DNA of 15,875 bases from JBMNOI01 sp050942995 (GTDB lineage: Bacteria; Chloroflexota; Anaerolineae; UBA1429). The stretch covers positions 1 to 15,875 of the forward strand of contig JBMNOI010000087.1 of the NCBI GenBank assembly GCA_050942995.1, given 5' to 3'. Below the pieces are notes generated by a model, which worked only from the letters and a program-made list of their open reading frames with translations, made no database searches and had not been told where the DNA came from. This document shows, piece after piece, positions 5,896 through 12,585 of the stretch. The translations under genes and the position numbers were made by a program. Each line of letters opens with the position of its first letter. Positions within the stretch are counted from its first letter, which is position 1.

Positions 5896-8310
5896 TCAAC
5901 CCATCGAGCGCAACTTGAGCACGGTCACTCCGTCGCCCCCTTCGGTCAACTCCCCCGGGCGATACGAGGCGACCAGAGGATGCTGGGCGACGTAATCGCG
6001 CACCACCTGCTTGAGCACCCCCATCCCCTTGCCGTGGACGATATGCACGTAGGGCAGACCCGACAAATAGGCGTCGTTAAGGTAGCGATCGATCTCGGGC
6101 ACCACCTCTTCGGCGCGCTTGCCCCGCAGGTGAAGTTCCATCCCCGGCGACGCCACTCTGGGTGCGCGCACCACCGGCTCATCCTCCTCAGGCGACGGTT
6201 TGGCCCGGGAGCGAAACGCGATGTTGCGCCGTTGCGTGCGCAGGCGAAACCCGCCCACACGCACCTCCGCCTCGTCGTCGCCCAGATGAATCAGTTCTCC
6301 CGTCTGTCCCAGGGTGGTGATATACACCGTATCGCCCACGCGCAGCTCGGGTTGCGTGGCCGACGCCGGCACGAGTTCCGGCTCGACGTGGGGTTCGATG
6401 GGCGACGTCTCGGCCTCCAGCCGCTCGATGCGGGCCAGGGCCTCACGCGCCGCCTGAGTGGCCAGCACCTCCGCCGCCTGGCGGCTCAATCCGGCCCGCA
6501 ACTGGCGAACCTCAGCGCGCAACCGTTCCAGCTCCCTCCGGCCCTCCTCTCTCGCCTCGTTCAACACCTGGCGTCGGGCCTCTTCGATAAGGGCCAGCTT
6601 GCGCCGCAGCTCGTGCTCCATCTCGCGAACCCGGCGACGGTTCTCCTCGGCCTCTCGATGGGCACGCTCGGCAGCATCTCCCGCCGATCGAACCCGCGCC
6701 AGCAGCATATCGGTCTCGAGCTCCTCCGGCGCCACCAGATCCTGTGCCCGTTCGATGATGGCCCGATCCAGACCCAGCTTCTGGGCGATTGCAAAGGCGT
6801 TACTGCGCCCGGGCAGGCCGATGATGAGCCGGTAGGTGGGCGAAAGCGTCTCGACATCGAACTCGACGCTGGCGTTTTGCACTCCCGGCGTGCTGAACGC
6901 ATAGATCTTGAGCTGCGAATAGTGCGACGAGCACACCGTCAGGCAGCCCTTCTCCAACAGAGTGGTGATCAACGCCTGGGCCAGAGCGGCGCCCTCTACC
7001 GGATCGGTACCGGCCCCCACCTCATCCAGCAGCACCAGCGATCCCGAACCGGCTCGCTCCAGAATATCGACGATGTGGGTCATGTGCGACGAAAAGGTCG
7101 ACAGGCTCTGTTCGATGCTCTGCTCGTCGCCGATATCGGCATAGATGCCGTTGAAAACCGGCAGCTGCGAACCGTCCGACACCGGAATGTGCATGCCCGC
7201 CTGCGACATGGCCGCCAGCAACCCCACCGTCTTGAGCGTCACCGTTTTGCCACCGGTGTTGGGACCCGTCACCACCAGCACCGTATAGTCGCCCCCCAGA
7301 TAGACATCGATGGGCACCACGGTATCGGCGGGCAGCAACGGATGCCGGGCGCGAACCAGGTGCAACGGATACTCCGTCGGGGGCAGAGTGGTCTCTTCCC
7401 GAGGTTCGGTCACCGGCCAGCGGGCAGAACCGATCTCGGCGGGAACGGCGCGCAGAGCAAAGCTGTAGCGCCCCTTGGCCAGCGCCAGGTCCAGCTCGGC
7501 CAGCGCCTCTACGTTCACCACGATGGCATCCATTTCGTCGCCCACCATGCCGCTTAATTCGGCCAGGATGCGTTCGACCTCGCGCTGCTCGGCCAGTTGT
7601 AGCTCTTGCCAGCGGTTGTTCAGCTCTACCGTAGCCAGCGGCTCGATAAAGAGGGTCGCCCCGCTGGATGACTGATCGTGGATGATGCCCGGGATCCGCC
7701 CCTTGAACTCGGTCTTGAGAGGGATAACATAGCGCCCGCCACGCTCGGTCACGATGGGCTCTTGCAAAAAGCGTCCGGTGTCGCTCGAGGTCACGATGCG
7801 CTGAAGCCGTTCCATCAGTCGCTCGCGGGCGACGGCGCTCTCACGGCGCAGGCGCGCCAGGGTAGGACTGGCCTCGTCCAGCACCCGGCCTTCGCCGTCC
7901 AGGCAGCGCCCCACCTCGTCGATGATCTCGGAAAGGGGCTGGATGGCGCCGACGATCTCGGCCAGCAGCGGGTAATCCTCGGCCATACGCAACAGCAGAT
8001 AGTGCAGCGAACGGGCGCTGAGCAGAGTAATCCGCACCACGATCAACTCGTCCGGGCGCAGAGTGGCCCCCAGATGGGCGCGGCGGGCCAGGGGGCGCAC
8101 ATCGCGGGCGCCACCGACCGTCAGGTCCACATGTCGGGAGAGCAGATCCTTGGCCTCGGTGGTCTCGCGGATACGACGGCGCACCTCACCCTCGTCTGCC
8201 GAGGGGCGCAGTGCCAGAGCCAGTTCTCGTCCGGCCGAGAAAGAGGTGTGACCGGCCAGTTGCTCTATGATCTTGTCGTATTCCAAAACCGACAGGTATT
8301 TGTCGTCCAT
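5896..8310 (-). CDS. mutS2: MutS2 ATPase/endonuclease with Smr domain
   Basis: The 804-residue protein has the full MutS2 architecture: a MutS core and clamp (about 1-330) and an ABC-type ATPase with Walker A GPNTGGKT (349-356). Walker B ends in LLDE (427-430) and is followed by GAGTDPVEG. A long charged coiled coil (about 530-640), a small KOW-like beta segment (VGDTVYITTLGQTGEL) and a C-terminal Smr nuclease domain (724-804) with LHLRG and HGKG motifs complete it. MutS2 proteins suppress homologous recombination or resolve branched DNA, and in some bacteria rescue collided ribosomes; they are not the mismatch-repair MutS. The ATG at 8310 has only a weak CAGGA site. The gene appears monocistronic, with a strong promoter at 8415-8442 and a terminator just after the stop. 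It is divergent from an SOS-type small gene. Confidence 0.95.
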   Translation of the reverse strand: MDDKYLSVLEYDKIIEQLAGHTSFSAGRELALALRPSADEGEVRRRIRETTEAKDLLSRHVDLTVGGARDVRPLARRAHLGATLRPDELIVVRITLLSARSLHYLLLRMAEDYPLLAEIVGAIQPLSEIIDEVGRCLDGEGRVLDEASPTLARLRRESAVARERLMERLQRIVTSSDTGRFLQEPIVTERGGRYVIPLKTEFKGRIPGIIHDQSSSGATLFIEPLATVELNNRWQELQLAEQREVERILAELSGMVGDEMDAIVVNVEALAELDLALAKGRYSFALRAVPAEIGSARWPVTEPREETTLPPTEYPLHLVRARHPLLPADTVVPIDVYLGGDYTVLVVTGPNTGGKTVTLKTVGLLAAMSQAGMHIPVSDGSQLPVFNGIYADIGDEQSIEQSLSTFSSHMTHIVDILERAGSGSLVLLDEVGAGTDPVEGAALAQALITTLLEKGCLTVCSSHYSQLKIYAFSTPGVQNASVEFDVETLSPTYRLIIGLPGRSNAFAIAQKLGLDRAIIERAQDLVAPEELETDMLLARVRSAGDAAERAHREAEENRRRVREMEHELRRKLALIEEARRQVLNEAREEGRRELERLRAEVRQLRAGLSRQAAEVLATQAAREALARIERLEAETSPIEPHVEPELVPASATQPELRVGDTVYITTLGQTGELIHLGDDEAEVRVGGFRLRTQRRNIAFRSRAKPSPEEDEPVVRAPRVASPGMELHLRGKRAEEVVPEIDRYLNDAYLSGLPYVHIVHGKGMGVLKQVVRDYVAQHPLVASYRPGELTEGGDGVTVLKLRSMG

Positions 8311-8414
8311 AATCCTGCAAACTCACTTCCAGAGGCGCGGCAGGTGGCGGTGGGGAGGGGATAGCGGCGAATGCCTCACCGGGTGGTACGCCGCGCGAAA
8401 CACACCAAAGGTGA

Positions 8415-8442
8415 AGTATAGAGGCAGAGTATATTCTGTCAA
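8415..8442 (-). promoter_or_regulatory. Sigma-70 promoter of mutS2
   Basis: Minus-strand TTGACA (8437-8442) and TATACT (8415-8420) are separated by 16 bases, giving a leader of about 98 nt to the mutS2 start. No LexA-like box overlaps it, so mutS2 is probably not directly SOS-controlled. Confidence 0.7.
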
Positions 8443-8536
8443 ACAGCGCCTCGAGCCGCCGACCGGATCGTCGTTCCCCCGCGAATTATCTGCACCATGA
8501 CAAAAAAGTGGGACGAAATCTCGCAGCAGCAGCCTC

Positions 8537-8565
8537 TTGTCACAATAGAACATTTGTGCTATGAT
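8537..8565 (+). promoter_or_regulatory. Sigma-70 promoter of the 78-residue small protein
   Basis: TTGTCA (8537-8542) and TATGAT (8560-8565) have the ideal 17-base spacing, predicting a start near 8572. One LexA-type box occupies the spacer and another covers the predicted start site, the usual geometry of a repressed SOS promoter. Confidence 0.72.
8546..8561. promoter_or_regulatory. Imperfect LexA (SOS) box 1
   Basis: TAGAACATTTGTGCTA is a 16-base dyad broken at one position pair (GAAC-ATTT-GTGC, where GTTC would be perfect). It shares GAACATnTGTnCT with box 2 downstream. It lies between the -35 and -10 elements. Confidence 0.5.
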
Positions 8566-8570
8566 GTAGA

Positions 8571-8584
8571 CGAACATGTGTTCT
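8571..8584. promoter_or_regulatory. LexA (SOS) box 2, perfect GAAC-N4-GTTC
   Basis: CGAACATGTGTTCT matches 13 of 14 positions of the Gram-positive SOS consensus CGAACRNRYGTTYC and contains the fully palindromic GAACATGTGTTC. This box type is known in Firmicutes and Actinobacteria and, from memory, in Chloroflexi. It overlaps the predicted transcription start. No lexA gene is in the window. Confidence 0.75.
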
Positions 8585-8621
8585 ATCCTGTGGCCCGTGG
8601 GCCGTAACTATGGAGGCAGCC

Positions 8622-8858
8622 ATGGAGATCATTCTGTTCGCCATCGTCGTCCTGGTGGCGCTTACCACCTTTGACGCCCATCTGTGGCCATCGACCGCTC
8701 AGTCACGGCGTAACCGCCGTCGGGCCACCCGTCGCATCGGGCCGGTGCGACCGACACGGCGCGCCGCACTCGGCGGCCGTCGGGCCACGGCGCCGTCTCT
8801 GACTCTTTTTAGCCCGGCGCGTCGTGCATCGTACGCCGGCCGCTGGTGGTGGGATTGA
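8622..8858 (+). CDS. Small Arg-rich membrane protein under an SOS-type promoter
   Basis: A 78-residue protein not recognised from any family. Residues 2-15 (EIILFAIVVLVALT) form a hydrophobic helix, probably a transmembrane anchor or uncleaved signal. The rest is strongly basic, with 15 arginines and clusters such as SRRNRRR, and ends in GRWWWD. By the positive-inside rule the tail should face the cytoplasm. I place the start at the ATG at 8622, which has GGAGG (8612-8616) five bases upstream. An in-frame ATG at 8610 overlaps that site and lacks its own. Two LexA-type boxes control the promoter. The design recalls SOS-induced small membrane division inhibitors such as SidA, DivS or YneA, but I see no sequence similarity and no LysM domain; the function is inference. 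Confidence 0.6.
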   Translation: MEIILFAIVVLVALTTFDAHLWPSTAQSRRNRRRATRRIGPVRPTRRAALGGRRATAPSLTLFSPARRASYAGRWWWD

Positions 8859-8885
8859 TCGACAGGAGCGGGCATTGGCGTAGAA

Positions 8886-8913
8886 TTTACAATAAACGAA
8901 CTCAACATATGAT
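8886..8913 (+). promoter_or_regulatory. Possible promoter of the 108-residue protein gene
   Basis: TTTACA (8886-8891) and TATGAT (8908-8913) are 16 bases apart, giving a start near 8920 and a leader of about 53 nt. An alternative -10 (TAGAAT, 8913-8918) overlaps. It has no LexA-type box. Confidence 0.42.
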
Positions 8914-8919
8914 AGAATG

Positions 8920-8958
8920 GGGCTGCGTCTCGTCTGCCGAGATGGGATCAGCCCTTTT
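8920..8958 (+). terminator. Terminator-like hairpin between the two small genes
   Basis: GGGCTG (8920-8925) pairs with CAGCCC (8949-8954), and inside it TCTCG (8928-8932) pairs with CGAGA (8938-8942); TTTTCTTT follows. It can end the transcript of the 78-residue gene. It also lies at the very 5' end of the transcript expected for the 108-residue gene, 14 bases before that start codon, where it could attenuate expression. Confidence 0.55.
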
Positions 8959-8972
8959 CTTTATGGAGTGAC

Positions 8973-9299
8973 ATGCTGGTACTGGATGAAAGCTATCAAG
9001 CCGTCGATCGCCTGGCGCCCATAGTCTGGAGACGTGTCGAACACGAACGCATGACCACCATCATCCGCCTGTTCGGGCGTCTGGCGGCCTATCTGCCCCA
9101 GAGCAAACGGGCCTACTATGTGTGGGCGCTGGTGTTCACCTATCGACCGGCACAGCACCTTTCGTTCTACCAGTACTCACCGCCTCACCTGCGACTGATC
9201 GTCTTTGGCCGATGGGAGTTTGGCCTGGTGCTGGGCAACTGGCTCATGGGGTTGCAGACCGGCCAGCGACTGGCCTGGATCAAGCGCGTGGCGAGTTAG
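8973..9299 (+). CDS. Conserved-looking hypothetical protein, 108 aa
   Basis: Not recognised. The protein is rich in aromatic residues (YYVWALVFTYRP, SFYQYSP, FGRWEFG, NWLMG). It starts with an acidic/amphipathic segment and ends basic (RLAWIKRVAS). The C-terminal third is moderately hydrophobic but is interrupted by charges, so it is more likely a small folded domain than a membrane protein. The ATG at 8973 has a GGAG site four bases upstream. It lies 114 bases after the SOS-type small gene on the same strand and may be reached by readthrough, but it has its own candidate promoter. It ends before a strong terminator shared with the convergent glycerol operon. Codon and GC use look like the neighbours, which favours a real gene. 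Confidence 0.68.
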   Translation: MLVLDESYQAVDRLAPIVWRRVEHERMTTIIRLFGRLAAYLPQSKRAYYVWALVFTYRPAQHLSFYQYSPPHLRLIVFGRWEFGLVLGNWLMGLQTGQRLAWIKRVAS

Positions 9300-9358
9300 A
9301 GCACATTTAGAAAAAGAAGCCGCTCCATATGAACAAGGCCACGGGTGGCGGGAAACAA

Positions 9359-9390
9359 AAAAGGGCGGGAGAGTGTTCTCCCGCCCTTTT
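9359..9390. terminator. Strong bidirectional terminator
   Basis: A perfect 14-bp stem AAAAGGGCGGGAGA / TCTCCCGCCCTTTT (9359-9372 with 9377-9390) closes the four-base loop GTGT. The stem itself provides a T run at the 3' end in both directions. It separates the 108-residue gene from the glycerol operon and ends both. Confidence 0.92.
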
Positions 9391-9411
9391 GAGTTCGTCC
9401 GGATGGCCGCG

Positions 9412-9786
9412 CTATTCGGCGCTCCGCTCCATGTCCCGGCTGGCGATGATATCCACACCGGTACCCAGCGCGTCGGCCAGCACCACCTGATGCTCCTTCA
9501 CCGGCGCCTTCAGCACCACCCTGCGCAAGGCGGCGGCCACATCCAGCACCTGCTCCTTGGGCAACGGCTCACGCGAGCGCACCGGCACCAGAGGCAACGC
9601 CCCACCCTCTACCCGCACTGTGGTGGTCAGCATGCGTCGGGGCGCGCTCAGCTCTTCCTTCACAAAGGCCACTCCGCGGTTGCAGGCCTGACCGCGAATC
9701 TCGATCAGCTCTTGCCCCTCGACCACTGTTTCGATAGAGCAGCCCACCGGGCAGGTCACGCAGATAAACTCGCGCTCGTCAAGCAT
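9412..9786 (-). CDS. DUF1667 protein of the glycerol-3-phosphate oxidation operon
   Basis: The 124-residue protein belongs to the DUF1667 family, normally found as the third partner of an FAD-dependent glycerol-3-phosphate dehydrogenase and an FAD/NAD oxidoreductase. Its N-terminus has Cys9, Cys12 and Cys16 (CVTCPVGC) and Cys35 (GQACNRG), spaced like an iron-sulfur or zinc site. It may carry electrons between the flavoproteins and their acceptor; this is not proven for the family as far as I know. The C-terminal half is alpha/beta with a GTGVDIIASRDME ending. The ATG at 9786 has a good GGGAGGAG site. It is the last gene of the operon, 12 bases after the oxidoreductase gene and 22 bases before the terminator. 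Confidence 0.88.
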   Translation of the reverse strand: MLDEREFICVTCPVGCSIETVVEGQELIEIRGQACNRGVAFVKEELSAPRRMLTTTVRVEGGALPLVPVRSREPLPKEQVLDVAAALRRVVLKAPVKEHQVVLADALGTGVDIIASRDMERSAE

Positions 9787-9798
9787 GATCTCTCCTCC

Positions 9799-11082
9799 CT
9801 ATCCGTCCGCCGGCGTCACGCTCACCTGGAGCGCATCGACATCACGCAGGCGGCCGGCCTCGATATCGATGCTGAGCATCTCGGAGGGCCGTACATAGCG
9901 CACCCGCCGTGAAGCGATCTGCCGGTCCCCGGCCATCACCCGCACGCGTGCCGCCTCTTCCAACGGCGCGCGCACGCGAAACTCTAAACTCAGCGGCTCG
10001 TCCGACGAGTCATCGACATGCACCGTCTGGGGCACCACATGGCGCACGTTCTCTCCCGCCGTCACCGGAACGGGCCGTCCCATCGGTTGGGGTCCGCGCA
10101 GGGCATACTCGGCGGCAAATCGACCGGCGCGCAGGGCGCTCTCGGTCACGTCGTCCACCAGATCGTACACATGCAACACGTTGCCGGCGGCATAGATGCC
10201 GGGCACAGAGGTCGCATAGCGCTGATCGACATAGGGGCCGCCGGTCACCGGATCGACGCTCACCCCGGCCATTCGCGAGAGCTCGTTCTCAGGAATGAGG
10301 CCCACCGAGAGCAGCAGCCCGTCGCAGGGGATCTCTTCCCGGGTGCCGGGCACCGGCTGCCAGCGCTCGTCCACCTGGCTGATGGCCACCGCCTCGACAC
10401 GATCCCTTCCCCGCACCTCGGTCACCGTAGTGCACAGATGCAGAGGGATGTCGAAATCGCGGATACACTGCACCAGATTGCGGCGCAGGCCGCTGATGTA
10501 GGGCAGAATCTCGACCATGGCCGCCACCTCGGCGCCCTCTATGGTCAGCCGTCGGGCCATGATCATGCCGATATCGCCCGAGCCCAGAATGACGAACCGC
10601 CGGCCGGGCATGTACCCTTCCATGTTCACCATACGCTGGGCGGTACCGGCGGTGTATACTCCCGCCGGGCGCATGCCGGGAATGGCCAGCGCCCCACGTG
10701 GACGCTCGCGGCAGCCCATCGCCAGCACCAGAGACCGGGCCTCGATCTCGACCAGACCGACCCCCGCGCCGCTGGCCACCACCCGCGGCCCCGGCCCGAT
10801 CGAGAGCACCATGGTATCGAGCAACAGCTCCACGCCCTCTTCCCGAGCGGCCCGCACCCAGCGGCCGGCATACTCGGGACCGGTCAGGTCGCTGCCGAAC
10901 ACGCGCACGCCAAACCCGTTGTGGATGCACTGGGGCAAAATGCCCCCTGCCTCGCTGTTGCGCTCGATGACGAGCACCCGCTCGGCGCCGCTACGGCGCG
11001 CCTGACACGCCGCCGCCAGCCCGGCAGGCCCGCCGCCGATGACGAGCACATCACACGGCATGGATGTTGTGGTCACCGTCAT
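9799..11082 (-). CDS. FAD-dependent NAD(P)-disulfide-type oxidoreductase, glycerol operon
   Basis: The 427-residue flavoprotein is of the pyridine-nucleotide-disulfide oxidoreductase type (PF07992). The FAD-binding IGGGPAGLA motif is at residues 15-23, with the family-typical GGILPQCIHNGFG and a second dinucleotide motif LGSGDIG at 166-172. A C-terminal FAD contact is in GIYAAGNVLHVYDLVDD. Related proteins are the small flavoprotein partners of G3P dehydrogenase-like enzymes, HcnB and opine oxidase subunit A. It probably transfers electrons between the G3P dehydrogenase and NAD or another acceptor. No CxxC redox-active disulfide is seen in the usual place. Its ATG overlaps the TGA of the upstream gene (ATGA), with GGAGG seven bases ahead, so translation should be coupled. 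The last 100 residues form an extra beta-rich domain. Confidence 0.9.
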   Translation of the reverse strand: MTVTTTSMPCDVLVIGGGPAGLAAACQARRSGAERVLVIERNSEAGGILPQCIHNGFGVRVFGSDLTGPEYAGRWVRAAREEGVELLLDTMVLSIGPGPRVVASGAGVGLVEIEARSLVLAMGCRERPRGALAIPGMRPAGVYTAGTAQRMVNMEGYMPGRRFVILGSGDIGMIMARRLTIEGAEVAAMVEILPYISGLRRNLVQCIRDFDIPLHLCTTVTEVRGRDRVEAVAISQVDERWQPVPGTREEIPCDGLLLSVGLIPENELSRMAGVSVDPVTGGPYVDQRYATSVPGIYAAGNVLHVYDLVDDVTESALRAGRFAAEYALRGPQPMGRPVPVTAGENVRHVVPQTVHVDDSSDEPLSLEFRVRAPLEEAARVRVMAGDRQIASRRVRYVRPSEMLSIDIEAGRLRDVDALQVSVTPADG

Positions 11083-12581
11083 GGCGTCACCTCCTTGGTC
11101 TCGCGCACCAAAAAGCGTGACGCGCCACCTTTTTTCGTGATATCCAACGGCGAGACGCCCAGCTCTCTCGCCATGATCTGTAACACCAGGGGTGTATCAA
11201 AGGCGCCCTGACAACGGCCGGTGCCGATGCGGGTTCGCCGCTTGACGGCGTCATACGTACGCGCCGGGATGGGACGATGGCAGGCGGCGACGATCTCGCC
11301 CTCGGTGACCATCTCACAGCGACAGACGATGTGGCCATACCGCCGATCTGTGGCGATGATGGCGCGACGCTCGTCGTCATCCATCTCGGAGTAGCGGGGA
11401 ATACGCCGCCGGGTGGGGTCATAATCCGGGCGCTCTGTCAGCTCCAGCCCGGCGTCGCCCAGCAATTCGACCACCCGCTCGGCGATGGCCGGCGAGGCGG
11501 TGAGCCCCGGCGATTCGATGCCGGCCAGCACCAGCAGCCCCACAGGATCGGGAGGCATCTCGATAACGAAATCCTCTGTACTGCCGGCGGCGCGCAATCC
11601 GGCGTAGGTGCGGATGACATGTCGCGGCTCCAGCCCCGGCACCAGGCGCAGCGCGCCCGTCATGACCTCGTTCAGGCCAGAGGCCGTGGTGGCGACATCC
11701 TCTTTATCCTCCACATTGCAGGCATTGGGGCCCAGCATCACGTTGCCGTGAATGGTGCGCGTCACCAGAATGCCCTTGCTCACCGGCGTAGGACAGGGGA
11801 ACAGCACGCTGTGCATCTCTTCGGCCGCCACCCGATCGAGGACAAAGTACTCGCCCTTGCGCGGGGTGATCTGAAATCCGTCCAGCCCCGCCTTGTGCAT
11901 CAGCTCATCGGCCCACAGCCCCGCGGCGATGACGACCCACTTGCTGCGATAAACGCCCCGATTGGTCACCACCCCGGTAATGGCGGCGCGGCCGCTATCG
12001 TCCACATCGCGGACGAAATCCAGCGCCTCGGTTTCCAGGGCGACCTCGACGCCGTTCAGGACGGCGTTCTCGGCGGCGGCGATGCACAGATCAAAGGGGT
12101 CGACGATCCCGCCGGTCTCGGCATACAGGGCGCCCACCGTATCCGGCGTAACGGCCGGCTCCCGGCGGCGCATCTCCTCGCCGTCGATGAGGCTCAGGCC
12201 GGGCACACCATTCTCCAGCCCACGACGGCGCAGAGCCTCCAGGGTCTCCATATCTTCCCGGCTCACCCCCACCACATAAGAGCCGCAACGGTCGAAATCC
12301 ACCTCGAGATCGGCGCAGAGCCGGTCGAACATGGCGTTTCCGGCCAGATTATAGCGCGCCTTGAGCGATCCGGGCTTGGCGTCGTATCCGGCGTGCACGA
12401 TGGCGGTGTTGGCTTTGGTCGTCCCCTCGCCGACATCGGCGGCTTTATCCATCAACAGAACGCGCAGGCGATAACGCGACAGGGCGCGGGCGATCATGGC
12501 GCCCACCACCCCTGCGCCGATAATGATGACATCGTATTCTTGTGCGGGTTCGGACATGGGAATGGGTCTCGTTTCCACCAT
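11079..12581 (-). CDS. glpA: FAD-dependent glycerol-3-phosphate dehydrogenase (GlpA/GlpO-like) with BFD-type C-terminus
   Basis: The 500-residue product has a DAO-fold FAD domain with GAGVVG at residues 22-27 and the substrate-site segment TTKANTAIVHAGYDAKPGS. A C-terminal BFD-like [2Fe-2S] domain begins near residue 415. It should oxidise sn-glycerol-3-phosphate to dihydroxyacetone phosphate. The cluster domain has Cys420 and Cys422 (CRC) and Cys457 (GRCQG), but the usual fourth ligand is Asp462 (GAFDTP in place of GGFC), so cluster binding may be altered. The ATG at 12581 lies four bases after the glpK stop, favouring coupling; the in-frame ATG at 12557 is possible (492 residues), and neither has a strong ribosome site. 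An upstream extension to 12662 lies inside glpK and is not credible. It shares the operon with glpK, the FAD oxidoreductase and DUF1667. Confidence 0.9.
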   Translation of the reverse strand: MVETRPIPMSEPAQEYDVIIIGAGVVGAMIARALSRYRLRVLLMDKAADVGEGTTKANTAIVHAGYDAKPGSLKARYNLAGNAMFDRLCADLEVDFDRCGSYVVGVSREDMETLEALRRRGLENGVPGLSLIDGEEMRRREPAVTPDTVGALYAETGGIVDPFDLCIAAAENAVLNGVEVALETEALDFVRDVDDSGRAAITGVVTNRGVYRSKWVVIAAGLWADELMHKAGLDGFQITPRKGEYFVLDRVAAEEMHSVLFPCPTPVSKGILVTRTIHGNVMLGPNACNVEDKEDVATTASGLNEVMTGALRLVPGLEPRHVIRTYAGLRAAGSTEDFVIEMPPDPVGLLVLAGIESPGLTASPAIAERVVELLGDAGLELTERPDYDPTRRRIPRYSEMDDDERRAIIATDRRYGHIVCRCEMVTEGEIVAACHRPIPARTYDAVKRRTRIGTGRCQGAFDTPLVLQIMARELGVSPLDITKKGGASRFLVRETKEVTP

Positions 12582-12585
12582 AATA

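Noticed and set aside
5980..7557. Long plus-strand open frame of 525 codons opposite mutS2
   Set aside because: It is antisense to a clearly real gene, has no ribosome site and a composition rich in His, Gln and Arg. Such frames are common opposite GC-rich genes.
10018..11211. Plus-strand frame of 397 codons opposite the FAD oxidoreductase (and a similar one at 11277-12797)
   Set aside because: Both mirror the codon bias of the glycerol operon genes on the other strand and encode His/Gly/Ala/Arg-rich sequence without domains.
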